Numbered from the stretch's first letter, positions 1-7,209 are shown. The stretch: 15,565 nt of DNA from DATAFT01 sp035544635 (GCA_035544635.1 DATKDQ010000207.1:1-15565), one strand, 5' to 3'. Program-made: numbers and translations. The notes: generated by a model from the sequence alone, not told the origin.

Positions 1-485
1 TCGACGAAGACGATCGAGGCGGGATCCTCGGCCGCCGCGCGCGCGATCGCCTCGGCCGCCAGCGCCAGCGCCTGCTGCCACTCCACCGGCTCGAGCGGGG
101 CGCGGCCCTCCCGCGTGCCGCTCCGCGAAGCGACGCTCGACTGACCCTCTGCGGGGCCGCGGCGCGCCAGCGGTGTCGTCACCCGATCCGGATCGTAGTG
201 CCCCTGCAGCGCCGCCTGGCCGAGCGCGCACAGGCCGCCGTGACTGATCGGATGCGAGCGCCGGCCTTCCACCTTGCGAGCGTCGCCGTCGACGACGCGC
301 ACCAGCGTGCCGCAGCCTGCGGCGCACTGCCCGCACACGGACGGCTTCCACACTCCTTCGCCGGGCCGGCCCTCGGGGCGCTCGAGCGGCTGGACCAGGT
401 ACTGGATCTCCCGGCGCGCGCAGCCTTCGAGCAGCGCGACGCCCGCGCCGAGAGCTGAGGCTTTGAGGAAAGTTCTGCGCTCCAT
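1..485 (-). CDS. Molybdopterin-oxidoreductase-family subunit, N-terminus (ActB/QrcB-like), partial
   Basis: This is the first 161 residues of a subunit that runs off the left edge. It starts at ATG (485-483), 7 bases after the stop of the pentahaem cytochrome gene, so the two are probably one operon. The N-terminus has a twin-arginine-type signal (RRTFLK, residues 3-8), a hydrophobic stretch and a Cys at 22 in a poor lipobox (LLEGC). Cys51, Cys54, Cys58 and Cys86 form the Cx2Cx3Cx27C motif that binds a [4Fe-4S] cluster in the DMSO-reductase/formate-dehydrogenase superfamily. The conserved block LCALGQAALQGHYDPDRV follows. A multihaem cytochrome c followed by such a subunit is the known gene order of alternative complex III (ActA-ActB) and of the Qrc menaquinone reductase. 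I infer a membrane-anchored quinol-linked electron-transfer complex. Whether a Mo or W cofactor is bound cannot be seen, because the catalytic part lies outside the window. Confidence 0.82.
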   Translation of the reverse strand, partial: MERRTFLKASALGAGVALLEGCARREIQYLVQPLERPEGRPGEGVWKPSVCGQCAAGCGTLVRVVDGDARKVEGRRSHPISHGGLCALGQAALQGHYDPDRVTTPLARRGPAEGQSSVASRSGTREGRAPLEPVEWQQALALAAEAIARAAAEDPASIVFV

Positions 486-492
486 GGTCGCT

Positions 493-1092
493 CTAGAGAT
501 GGCAGGTCACGCAATCCACCGAAGCCTGACGCTCGCGATGGCACTCCACGCACCAGGACATGTCGGCGGTGTCGATCACCTGGTGGGCGAGCGTCATCTG
601 ACCAACGTCGCCGTGGCAGGTCTGGCACTCGACCTCGGCGCGCGTGTGCGCTCCGTGATCGAAGTGCACCATCGCCGCGGTCGGCATCACGTTGACCTTG
701 CGCCACAGGATCGGCTCGCCGCGCTCGTAGAGCTCGAACAACTTCACGATCTCCGGGTGGTCGGGAATGCGGCGCCGGTGGCAGCCGACGCAGAACGACA
801 CCGGCGGCAGCCCGGCCCGCGGGCCTTCCGCCGCGCCGTAGTGGCAGCGCGTGCAGGGCATCTCGCCCTCCACCACGTGTGGGTGGTGGCTGTAGGCGAT
901 CGGCTGCGGGGGCGGAGGAGGCGGCTCGCCACCGCCGCAGGCGAGGAGCCCCAACGCCGCGATCGTTGCCGTTCCGCCGCTGCGGAGGGGCGAGCGACGC
1001 CCGGGGAGGCGTCGTGCCCGAAGCGCAGGTATCCTCCGCTCGTCGTGGCCACCGATCGCGCGGAGCTCGCCCGCCTCTACGCCGGCGATCAC
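493..1092 (-). CDS. Pentahaem lipoprotein cytochrome c (ActA/QrcA-like)
   Basis: Five CXXCH haem-c motifs are visible in order: CTRCH, CVGCH, CQTCH, CVECH and CVTCH, the last next to the C-terminus. They are preceded by an arginine-rich n-region, a hydrophobic core and a lipobox (LLAC followed by GGGE), then a proline run. The product should be a lipid-anchored periplasmic electron carrier. Five haems and the position just upstream of an ActB/QrcB-like gene match ActA of alternative complex III; QrcA, from the related Qrc complex, is described with six haems. The stop is at 493-495. The start is uncertain. The only usable start ahead of the signal sequence is GTG at 1092, with an AGGA six bases upstream, giving 199 residues. 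That start overlaps the divergent methyltransferase by 48 bases and gives an unusually long n-region. The next in-frame candidate, TTG at 954, would leave too little signal sequence. Confidence 0.82.
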   Translation of the reverse strand: MIAGVEAGELRAIGGHDERRIPALRARRLPGRRSPLRSGGTATIAALGLLACGGGEPPPPPPQPIAYSHHPHVVEGEMPCTRCHYGAAEGPRAGLPPVSFCVGCHRRRIPDHPEIVKLFELYERGEPILWRKVNVMPTAAMVHFDHGAHTRAEVECQTCHGDVGQMTLAHQVIDTADMSWCVECHRERQASVDCVTCHL

Positions 1093-1689
1093 GGCCGTTC
1101 CTGGAGCCGGATCGAGCTCGAGCGGCCCGCGACCTACTGGGAGGAGAACGCGGTCGCGGCGCGGCGCCTCACCCGCCGCGCCATCTCGGCGTGGCTCGAG
1201 CCTCTCGACCTCCAGATCGTGCTCGACGCCGGCTGCGGCGCCGGTGCGCTCGCGCGGCACCTGGTGGGCCTCGGTGCCGGGGTCACAGCCCTCGACGTAC
1301 TGCCGCGCTTCGCCGACGCGGCGCGGCGCCCGCGCGGCCTCCACTTCGTCGTCGGCGACCTGCGCCAGCGCGTGAGCCCGCCGGCCGCGTACACCACGGT
1401 GGTGGCGCAGGAGGTGCTCGAGGACTATCCGCCGGAGGAGCGCCTCGGTCTGGTGCAGGCGCTCGCGCAATGGGAGGCGCGGCGCATGATCCTCGCGCTG
1501 CGCATCCCGAGCGCGTGGGGCGAGTGGTCCGACCGGCTGGCCGGTCGCGCGCGCCATCCGCCGGTCGACACCGTGGCGCTGTTCCGGGGCATCCACCTCG
1601 AGACGCCGTACTTCCTCACTCGTCGCGAGACGCTGCGGCGGCGCAACCACGTCGTGGAGATCGCAGAGTTCTCGCTCGCGGGTGGCTGA
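1045..1689 (+). CDS. Class I SAM-dependent methyltransferase
   Basis: This 214-residue protein has the glycine-rich SAM-binding motif I (VLDAGCGAGALARHL) about 55 residues in. An acidic residue ending the next strand (ALDVLP), a motif like GDL, and a strand (VVAQEVLEDYPPEE) in the position of motif IV follow, as in the Rossmann-fold class I family. The substrate is not clear. The pattern W.RI near the N-terminus and the late TPY.LTRRE..RRRN segment slightly recall small porphyrin or quinone methyltransferases, but I would not assign either. GTG at 1045 is the only plausible start, because no ATG or GTG lies just upstream in frame; its ribosome-binding site is weak. The gene is divergent from the cytochrome operon and its stop codon lies within the left arm of a strong hairpin (1681-1720). 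Confidence 0.72.
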   Translation: MATDRAELARLYAGDHGRSWSRIELERPATYWEENAVAARRLTRRAISAWLEPLDLQIVLDAGCGAGALARHLVGLGAGVTALDVLPRFADAARRPRGLHFVVGDLRQRVSPPAAYTTVVAQEVLEDYPPEERLGLVQALAQWEARRMILALRIPSAWGEWSDRLAGRARHPPVDTVALFRGIHLETPYFLTRRETLRRRNHVVEIAEFSLAGG

Positions 1690-1746
1690 GGGAATGCTGT
1701 CTAGCAGGCCCTCAGCCACCGATACCTCTGGCGCCGCGGACGGCGC
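1681..1746 (+). repeat. Gene-end structured repeat, copy E1 (terminator-like)
   Basis: Perfect 12-base arms (GGTGGCTGAGGG at 1681-1692 and its complement at 1709-1720) enclose a 2x2 internal loop, then a TGCT/AGCA stem (1695-1698 with 1703-1706) capped by GTCT. After a 22-base spacer comes T-G and a second hairpin, GCGCCG-CGGA-CGGCGC (1731-1746). The stop codon of the methyltransferase (1687-1689) lies within the first stem. The apical stem, the spacer length and the second hairpin match the repeats at 3404-3577 and 14435-14522, which are on the other strand. No T-run follows, so it is not a textbook intrinsic terminator. It lies between convergent genes and could stop transcription from either side. 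Confidence 0.75.
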
Positions 1747-1784
1747 AGCTACGAAGCGATGTACGAGCATCCGCGCGGCTACCG

Positions 1785-3320
1785 CTACACGCGCTTCTCG
1801 TGGCCCGCCCAGAACGGCTCGCGCAGCTCGCGCTTGCGGATCTTGCCGGCCTCGTCGCGAGGCAGCTCGCTGCGGATCTCGATCGAACGGGGCTTCTTGT
1901 AGTCGGCCAGGTGCTCCTTGACGAAGGCCGCGACGTCGTCGGCCGTCAGGGTCTCGCCGGGCTTGGGCTGCACGATGGCGTGCACCGACTCGCCCCACTC
2001 GTCGTCGGGGATGCCGATGACCACGACGTCCCACACCCCCGGATGCGCGTGGATCACATTCTCGACCTCGGTGGAGCAGATGTTGACGCCGCCCGAGATG
2101 ATCATGTCGCGCTTGCGGTCGACCACGAACACGTAGCCGTCCTCGTCGATGTACGCCACGTCGCCGACCGAGAAGTGCTCGCCGCGGCGGGCCTCCGCGG
2201 TCGCCTTCGGGTTGTTGTAGTACTCGGTGATCAGCGACGGCGCCTTGACCCAGATCTCGCCCGGCTGCCCGGGCGGGCACTCCTCGCCCTGGTCGTCGAG
2301 GATCTTCATGTCGACGCCGTCGACGACGCGCCCGCAAGAGCCCGGCTTCAGGAGCTGCTCCTCGGGCCGCATCAGCGTGTTCACGCCGGTCTCCGACGCG
2401 CCGTAGAACTCGTAGAGCACGGGGCCGAAGAGCTCCATCACCCGGCGCTTGACCTCGAACGGGCAGGGCGCCGCCGCCACCACGATCGAGTGCATGCTCG
2501 AGAGGTCGTAGCGGCGCTGGACGTCGTCGGGCAGGGAGACGATCCGCTTGAGCAGCGTCGGCGCCATGAAGGTGTTGCCGACGCGGTGCTCCTCGATCAG
2601 GCGCAGCGCGACCTCGGGATCGAACCGGCGCATCAGGACGGCGGTCCCGCCCAGGATGAGGTGGAGCCCCGCGAACGCCCCGGGCGCCGAATGGTAGAGC
2701 GGTCCGGCCGCGAGGTGGACATCGCCCGGACGCAGGTCGAACCAGCGGAACTGGTCCTCGATCGCCTTGGGGTCGACGCCGTGCGCCCGGTACGCCCCTT
2801 TGGGGTTGCCGGTGGTCCCCGCGGTGTAGGTCATCGAGGGGCCGGTGAGGCCCGCCGCGATCGGCGGAGGCTCGGGCGAGCCTGCGGCGACCAGCTCGTC
2901 GAAGCGGCGCCACCCCCGCGGCAGGTCGTCGCGCCCCCACGCCACCTTGTGCCGGAGCCTGGGGCAGCGCGCGGCCGCCTGCTCGACCTTCTCCACCTGG
3001 TCCGGCCCCGAGAACAGGATCTCGGTGTCGGAGTGGTTGAGCTGGTACTCGATCTCCTCGGGCGTGAGTCGGTAGTTCATCGGCAGGGAGACCAGGACGA
3101 GGCGACGGCTGGCCGAGCCGATGACCAGGTGCTGCGGGGCGTTGTAGCCCACGGTGGTGCACTTGTCGAGACTCTCGAGGCCGAGATCGAGCATGGCGTT
3201 CGCCAGCCGGTTCGCCTGGCGATCGAGCTCGGCATAGGTGAGCGCGGGGCCGTCGTCGAGCACGACGGCGGCGCGATCGGGCTGCCGAGCGGCATGCTGG
3301 GCCAGGAAGTCCATCGCCAT
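1785..3320 (-). CDS. Acyl-CoA synthetase (AMP-binding, ANL superfamily)
   Basis: A 511-residue adenylate-forming enzyme that should activate a carboxylic acid to acyl-AMP and then acyl-CoA. The P-loop TYTAGTTGNPKG is at 164-175, the A5 motif YGASETG at 306-312, and the A7/A8 region has GD at 386-387 and DRKRDMIISGG at 401-411. The C-terminal PRDEAGKIRKR carries the catalytic lysine, K493. The length is normal for a complete enzyme with no fused domain. The chain length or type of the substrate cannot be read from the sequence; a medium- or long-chain fatty acid, or an aromatic or steroid-derived acid, are all possible. The first ATG (3320) is preferred because GAGGAG lies five bases upstream; ATG at 3314 is an alternative. 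The gene appears monocistronic, with its own promoter at 3352-3380. It is convergent with the methyltransferase. Confidence 0.9.
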   Translation of the reverse strand: MAMDFLAQHAARQPDRAAVVLDDGPALTYAELDRQANRLANAMLDLGLESLDKCTTVGYNAPQHLVIGSASRRLVLVSLPMNYRLTPEEIEYQLNHSDTEILFSGPDQVEKVEQAAARCPRLRHKVAWGRDDLPRGWRRFDELVAAGSPEPPPIAAGLTGPSMTYTAGTTGNPKGAYRAHGVDPKAIEDQFRWFDLRPGDVHLAAGPLYHSAPGAFAGLHLILGGTAVLMRRFDPEVALRLIEEHRVGNTFMAPTLLKRIVSLPDDVQRRYDLSSMHSIVVAAAPCPFEVKRRVMELFGPVLYEFYGASETGVNTLMRPEEQLLKPGSCGRVVDGVDMKILDDQGEECPPGQPGEIWVKAPSLITEYYNNPKATAEARRGEHFSVGDVAYIDEDGYVFVVDRKRDMIISGGVNICSTEVENVIHAHPGVWDVVVIGIPDDEWGESVHAIVQPKPGETLTADDVAAFVKEHLADYKKPRSIEIRSELPRDEAGKIRKRELREPFWAGHEKRV

Positions 3321-3351
3321 GAGGGCTCCTCGTCGTCGCGGACGGAGTCGC

Positions 3352-3380
3352 ACCCTAGCGAGCCGGGGACCGCCGGTCAA
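3352..3380 (-). promoter_or_regulatory. Sigma-70-type promoter of the acyl-CoA synthetase gene
   Basis: Read on the minus strand, TTGACC (3380-3375) is followed after exactly 17 bases by TAGGGT (3357-3352). The start point would be near 3345, leaving a leader of about 25 bases containing the GAGGAG ribosome-binding site before the ATG at 3320. The -35 box is five of six to consensus. The -10 box keeps the key T, A and final T. The assignment rests on motif and spacing only. Confidence 0.6.
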
Positions 3381-3403
3381 GCGAACGAACGTCCTAGTGA
3401 GGG

Positions 3404-3577
3404 AGCACGTTCCGTAGAGGGGCGCGAAGCGCCAGCGCCGTCCTCGGCGCCAAACAGCAAGTAGCCGGAGGAACGTGCTATTCAGCACGTTCCGTAGAGG
3501 GGCGCGAAGCGCCAGCGCCGTCCTCGGCGCCAAACAGCAAGTAGCCGGAGGAACGTGCTATTCAGCACGTTCCGTAG
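3404..3577 (-). repeat. Gene-end structured repeat, copy E2, duplicated as a perfect 80-bp tandem
   Basis: Bases 3404-3483 and 3484-3563 are identical over all 80 positions, and the first 14 bases of a third unit follow (3564-3577). At each unit junction lies a hairpin with 10-base arms GGAACGTGCT and AGCACGTTCC around a 4-base loop (3470-3493 and 3550-3573). Each unit also holds GCGCCG-TCCT-CGGCGC (3435-3450 and 3515-3530) and GGCGC-GAA-GCGCC (3421-3433 and 3501-3513). On the minus strand the array begins one base after the TAG stop of the upstream gene (3579-3581). The left end keeps only one arm (3404-3413), so that unit is cut off. It is related to the repeats at 1681 and 14435. Confidence 0.92.
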
Positions 3578-3578
3578 G

Positions 3579-4967
3579 CTACCGTCCGAGGGACTTCCAG
3601 AGCAGATCGACGTCGCCGCCCGGCTCGATCGAGCGCGGCTCGGTCCAGCCCGAGCCCTCGCTCAGGCGGAAGCGGACCACGTCGTTCTCGCGCCAGGTGA
3701 GAAGCACCAGCCCGCCGTCGCGCGACGCGCGGATCGTGACCTCCTCCTCCCCGATCTCCGGCAGCGCGCGGTCGCGGATGCGGCAGACCTCGAAGACGTG
3801 CACCGCCGGCTCGGTCTGGTCGGCGTCGTCGGGACCGACCTCGACCAGACCGCAGGTTTGCGGCGCGGTCTCGAACTCCTGGCCCAGGAGGGACGCGCCA
3901 GCTTCGAGCAGATGGCGGCGCAGCGCGTCGCCGAGCTCCTCGATGGTCGCGATCACGCCGGCGTTCTCGAGGACGAACGCGCGGGCGGCGCGAGCGAGAT
4001 AGGCGCGCGCGCCGACGTGGACCTCCTGCGCGAGCCCGCCGAGGTGGTCCGCAACGTCGTCGGCCAGCTCGCGCGCCGTTCGGCGCCAGGTGCCACCCAC
4101 GCCGATCAGATGATTGCGTGCCTCGTCGGAGAAGGCGACCAGCCCCATGGGCAGCACGCGCGAGCGCGCGGTCAGGAGGTGACCCGTGGTGTCGTTCGCG
4201 AACGCCAGCACGACCGAGCGGAGGTCGACGCCATCGGAGACACCACCGGCCCGGTAGACGGTGCCCGGCGGCGGGCTCGCCGCCGCGGCCGGGTGCGAGT
4301 CGAGGAGCCCGAGCTCGAGCCGTGGGTTCCAGCCGGCGTACTCGCCGTGGAAGAGGACGACGGGCGAGTAGAAGGTCCGCACGCCGGCTCGCTCCTCGGC
4401 CGACCACGCGACGTGGAGCACGGTGCGCAGCGGCGAGTCGCGGGTGAGGACGATCGAGGGCGGGCGCTCGATCACCATCGCCTCGCGCGTGACCGACACC
4501 CGATGCCCCCACTGCTCGTCGGCCATCGCGTCGAGCAGCAGGTGGGACCGCCCGTTCGATCCTTGCGCGAGCCAGAGGACGAACAGGGTCGAGGTGGCCT
4601 CTTCGTACACCAGCGAAGGCTGTACCTCTTGCTCCTCGCCCTCCGTCCCGGGAACCAGGAGTCGGCGCGGAGCTCCCTCGGGCGGCACGACGTCGACGGC
4701 GAGCGCGGGAGCGTTGCCCGCGACCGACGAGCCCGCGCTCGCCGTCGGGAAGAGATCGTCGAGCCGGCCGGCGATCGCCTCGTAGCGCACACCGTCGGCG
4801 CTGTAGACCTGGCTCATGCTCTGGTGGGCGGAGGCGCCCGCCGCGAGCGGGTCCTGAGCCTCGGCCGCTGGGGCCAGGCCCACCCCTGCCAGCGCGAGGA
4901 TCGCCGCGAGCCCGGCGGCGCCGGCCGCCGCGCGCGCGAGCTGTCGATGGGGGAAGCCGGGCACCAC
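3579..4967 (-). CDS. Exported protein of unknown function, possible beta-propeller
   Basis: This 462-residue protein has a clear signal peptide: arginines near the N-terminus, a long Ala/Leu/Gly core and a probable cleavage after AEA before Q. I do not recognise a named family. The first half has repeated segments of the form P-S-L-V-Y...LFVLWLAQ, P-S-I-V-L...VLHVAWSA and a strand ending ...TFYSPVV. These resemble sialidase/BNR-like propeller blades, but no Asp-box is obvious. A helical middle part (ARELADDVADHL through LRRHLLEAGA) and two cysteines (TCGL and EVCRI) further on could form a disulphide. GTG at 4967 begins two bases after the stop of the TPR gene, with GAAGG upstream; the second GTG (4964) is equally possible. 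It is the last gene of the XRE-TPR operon, so it is probably controlled by that regulator. The repeat array E2 begins one base after its stop. Confidence 0.6.
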   Translation of the reverse strand: MVPGFPHRQLARAAAGAAGLAAILALAGVGLAPAAEAQDPLAAGASAHQSMSQVYSADGVRYEAIAGRLDDLFPTASAGSSVAGNAPALAVDVVPPEGAPRRLLVPGTEGEEQEVQPSLVYEEATSTLFVLWLAQGSNGRSHLLLDAMADEQWGHRVSVTREAMVIERPPSIVLTRDSPLRTVLHVAWSAEERAGVRTFYSPVVLFHGEYAGWNPRLELGLLDSHPAAAASPPPGTVYRAGGVSDGVDLRSVVLAFANDTTGHLLTARSRVLPMGLVAFSDEARNHLIGVGGTWRRTARELADDVADHLGGLAQEVHVGARAYLARAARAFVLENAGVIATIEELGDALRRHLLEAGASLLGQEFETAPQTCGLVEVGPDDADQTEPAVHVFEVCRIRDRALPEIGEEEVTIRASRDGGLVLLTWRENDVVRFRLSEGSGWTEPRSIEPGGDVDLLWKSLGR

Positions 4968-4969
4968 CC

Positions 4970-5878
4970 TCAGGCCTTCAGATGAATGATGCGGCGCACG
5001 TCGATGGCGAGCAGGAAGTCCGGGATCGCGCCGTTCTCCGGATAGAACGTCCGCTGGAGCTCGCAAAAGAAGGAGCGCGCGGTGGCCTCGTCGCCCTCCA
5101 GGTTGTGGCTCTGGCCGAGCAGGTAGAGCGCGTTCTTGACCGAGGTCTCGTCGCCGGCCCGGCGCGCCTCGTCGAGCGCCGCCTGCGCCTGGCGCGCGGC
5201 GTGGTCGAACCGTCCGATCTCGAGGTAGCCGAACGCGAGGCTCAGCCGCGGGCGCGGCCGCAGCTCGGGCGCGTCGAGGCGCGAGAGCATCCGCAGCGAC
5301 AGGTAGAGGAGCGAGAACCCGGCACGCAGCTCGCCCACGACCAGCCGGCAGTAGCCCAGGTTGTCGAGCACCAGCGCCCGCTCGATGCCGGGCGCCTCCG
5401 GCATCAGCGCGAGAGCGCGCTCGTACTCCTTCGCCGCATCGTCGAACTGGCACTCGACGAGGTGGAGGTTGCCGAGCATGTTGTGCGCCATTGCTTCGCA
5501 CTCGGCGCTGCCCGTGGGCGGCGCCCATCGCAGCGCCTGGCGCGCGTAGAAGGTGGCCTTCTTGTAGGACCGTTCGAGGTCGTAGCAGCGCGCGGTGTTG
5601 TACGCGGCGAAGAAGCACACTTCGGGGTCGTGGCTGCGCAGCAGCACGCGCTGGAGGATCGCCGCCTGGCCCTGGAGCGTGCCCATCTCCATCTCGACCG
5701 CGATCCGGAAGACCATCGCGCGATCGACCAGCGCCTCGTCGCCGCTCTCCGCGCCGAGCGACTCCGCCTTGGCGAAGGCCTTCGCCGCCGGCCCGAGGCG
5801 GCCCGCCTTGGCGTGGCGGACGCCGTTGGTCAACGCCCTGCGGCCGCCCGTCCGTCTCGATGTCTCGCGTTCACGCAT
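4970..5878 (-). CDS. Tetratricopeptide-repeat protein
   Basis: A 302-residue, mostly helical protein without a signal peptide, so it is likely cytoplasmic. Repeated helix pairs of about 34-40 residues carry TPR-type spacing of small and aromatic residues. Examples are AYNTARCYDLERSYKKATFY, AHNMLGNLHLVECQFDDAAK and LAFGYLEIGRFDHAARQAQA. TPR arrays bind partner proteins; no enzymatic motif is visible. The ATG at 5878 is chosen because GGAGGGAACG precedes it; an ATG four bases earlier runs into a stop at once. It follows the XRE gene by 19 bases and precedes the exported protein by two bases, so the three are one transcript. An XRE regulator beside a TPR partner recalls peptide- or stress-sensing pairs, but here that link is only inferred from the gene order. 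Confidence 0.72.
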   Translation of the reverse strand: MRERETSRRTGGRRALTNGVRHAKAGRLGPAAKAFAKAESLGAESGDEALVDRAMVFRIAVEMEMGTLQGQAAILQRVLLRSHDPEVCFFAAYNTARCYDLERSYKKATFYARQALRWAPPTGSAECEAMAHNMLGNLHLVECQFDDAAKEYERALALMPEAPGIERALVLDNLGYCRLVVGELRAGFSLLYLSLRMLSRLDAPELRPRPRLSLAFGYLEIGRFDHAARQAQAALDEARRAGDETSVKNALYLLGQSHNLEGDEATARSFFCELQRTFYPENGAIPDFLLAIDVRRIIHLKA

Positions 5879-5897
5879 CCATCGTTCCCTCCGCGAG

Positions 5898-6278
5898 TCA
5901 GTTCTCGGAGTCGTCCGGCTCGTCGTGCGTGGCCTTGGGATGATGCCGCTTGAACAGGATGAAGTCGCGCACCTCGTCCTGGTCCTCCCGCTCGAGCGAG
6001 CGAAACTCGCGGACCAGCTTGACGTCCTGCGGCGTGAAGGTGTCCTTGGCCATCTCGTCGAAGAATTCGCCGATCGAGATGTCGAACTCGGCCAGGATCT
6101 TGAACAGCGTGTCGAGGCTGACGCGGTACTCGCCCTTCTCCATACGCGAGAGGTCGGATTGCTGGATCCCGATGCGCGAGGCGAGCTCGTTCTGCGTGAG
6201 CTTTCGCTCCTTGCGCAGCCGCCGGATCTTGCGGCCGACGAGCTCCACCTGTCGGATCGGGCGCCGGGCTGCGGTCAT
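5898..6278 (-). CDS. XRE-family (Cro/CI-type) transcriptional regulator
   Basis: The protein has 126 residues. A helix-turn-helix of the XRE type spans about 15-72, with LTQNELASRIGIQQSDLSRMEKG containing the recognition helix and the typical S..E.G turn. The C-terminal third (TPQDVKLVREFRSLEREDQDEVRDFI) is a charged helical tail of the kind used for dimerisation. There is no ligand-binding, kinase or peptidase domain. ATG at 6278 has GGGAGG six bases upstream. It is the first gene of the operon with the TPR and exported proteins. A palindrome overlapping the -10 box of its own promoter (6329-6345) suggests that it represses itself. Confidence 0.88.
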   Translation of the reverse strand: MTAARRPIRQVELVGRKIRRLRKERKLTQNELASRIGIQQSDLSRMEKGEYRVSLDTLFKILAEFDISIGEFFDEMAKDTFTPQDVKLVREFRSLEREDQDEVRDFILFKRHHPKATHDEPDDSEN

Positions 6279-6328
6279 CGAGAGCCTCCCTCGGGGGGCG
6301 GTCGCATCAAATGGACGTGGTCTGGCGG

Positions 6329-6358
6329 GATGCTAATGCAGCATCAAGTCGATGTCAA
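6329..6358 (-). promoter_or_regulatory. Promoter of the XRE operon with an overlapping palindromic operator
   Basis: On the minus strand a perfect TTGACA (6358-6353) is followed after 17 bases by TAGCAT (6335-6330). A perfect inverted repeat, GATGCT-AATGC-AGCATC as read on plus (6329-6345), covers the -10 box and the adjacent spacer. That is the usual position for a repressor dimer. GCATCAA occurs at the palindrome (6341-6347) and again at 6304-6310 in the leader. Predicted start is near 6323, with a leader of about 45 bases. The divergent endonuclease III gene begins about 85 bases away. That the XRE protein binds here is inferred. Confidence 0.65.
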
Positions 6359-6443
6359 AAGGCCAATTACGCCCGGAGCGGCTGCGTCACCCCCTCCCGG
6401 CGCTCGCCCTGGCCTGGCCGGATCGTTCCCGCTTGCTCGTCCT

Positions 6444-7202
6444 ATGATGCCGCCGCCGATGCCGGGTCCGGTCGCAAGCTCTTCCGCGAGAGGCCTGCCG
6501 CGAGGCGGCCGGCGCCGGCTGGCGCGCGATCGGCGCCTGGCGCGCGTCGACAACCGGCGGCTGCCGTGGATCGTGCGCCGCTTGCGCGAGCACCTGGCGG
6601 ACGTCGAGCCGCCGGTCGTCACCCTGATCGCGCAGCAGGCTCGCGATCCCTTCCGCGTGCTGGTCTCGACGCTGCTCTCCGCGCGCACCAAGGACGACAC
6701 CACCGCCCGCGCCTCGGAGCGCCTCTTCGCCGTCGCCTCGACCCCGGCGGCGGTCGCGGCCCTGCCGCTCGAACGCCTGGAGCGGCTCATCTTCCCGGTC
6801 GGCTTCTACCGCACCAAGGCTCGCAACCTGCGCTCGGCCTGCCGGGTCCTGATGGATCGCTTCGGCGGCCGGGTGCCGGATTCGATCGAGGCGTTGCTGG
6901 AGCTGCCGGGGGTCGGCCGCAAGACCGCGAACCTGGTCCTGATCGAAGCGTTCCAGAAGCCCGCGATCTGCGTCGACACCCACGTGCACCGCATCGCGAA
7001 CCTCTGGGGTTACGTCACGACGCGTACGCCGGAGGAGACCGAGATGGCCCTGCGGCGGTCGCTGCCCCGCCGCTACTGGCTCGACTGGAACCGCCTGCTG
7101 GTGAGCTTCGGGCAGCACACCTGCGTGCCGTCGTCGCCGCGCTGCTCGCGCTGTCCGATCGAGGAGCGCTGCCCGCGGATCGGAGTCGCGCGCTTCCGCT
7201 AG
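6444..7202 (+). CDS. nth: Endonuclease III (DNA glycosylase / AP lyase)
   Basis: A base-excision repair enzyme that removes oxidised pyrimidines and cuts the abasic site. The helix-hairpin-helix motif LPGVGRKTA contains the catalytic lysine K160, and CVDTHVHRI carries the catalytic D178. Cys227, Cys234, Cys237 and Cys243 form the Cx6Cx2Cx5C [4Fe-4S] motif at the C-terminus. From ATG 6444 the protein has 252 residues, about 40 more than E. coli Nth. The extra part is a Pro/Arg-rich N-terminal tail. The block DPFRVLVSTLLSARTKD resembles archaeal-type Nth more than the E. coli form. The start is uncertain: ATGs lie at 6444, 6447 and 6459, none with a good ribosome-binding site, and the conserved fold begins only around residue 40. 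Confidence 0.9.
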   Translation: MMPPPMPGPVASSSARGLPRGGRRRLARDRRLARVDNRRLPWIVRRLREHLADVEPPVVTLIAQQARDPFRVLVSTLLSARTKDDTTARASERLFAVASTPAAVAALPLERLERLIFPVGFYRTKARNLRSACRVLMDRFGGRVPDSIEALLELPGVGRKTANLVLIEAFQKPAICVDTHVHRIANLWGYVTTRTPEETEMALRRSLPRRYWLDWNRLLVSFGQHTCVPSSPRCSRCPIEERCPRIGVARFR

Positions 7203-7209
7203 GTGACCG

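Noticed and set aside
1045..1689. Magnesium-protoporphyrin O-methyltransferase (bchM)
   Set aside because: Only a faint resemblance in two short segments, and no other bacteriochlorophyll or porphyrin gene nearby. It is kept as a general class I methyltransferase.
1721..1790. Coding-like stretch on plus between the methyltransferase and the acyl-CoA synthetase, considered as a gene remnant
   Set aside because: Most of it is explained by the hairpin repeat E1, whose second hairpin ends at 1746. The rest is too short to support a gene call.
493..3464. Very long open frames opposite the real genes (one of 889 codons on minus, one of 861 codons on plus)
   Set aside because: They cross several recognised genes in other frames and are rich in Arg, Ala and Pro with no domain. 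Stop codons are rare in all frames of such GC-rich DNA. Only the end of the 889-codon frame, the cytochrome, is real.
3404..3577. CRISPR array or integron attC sites as an explanation for the repeats
   Set aside because: The units are directly adjacent with no variable spacers, so it is not CRISPR. No integron integrase or attC core sequence is seen, and the copies follow unrelated chromosomal genes.
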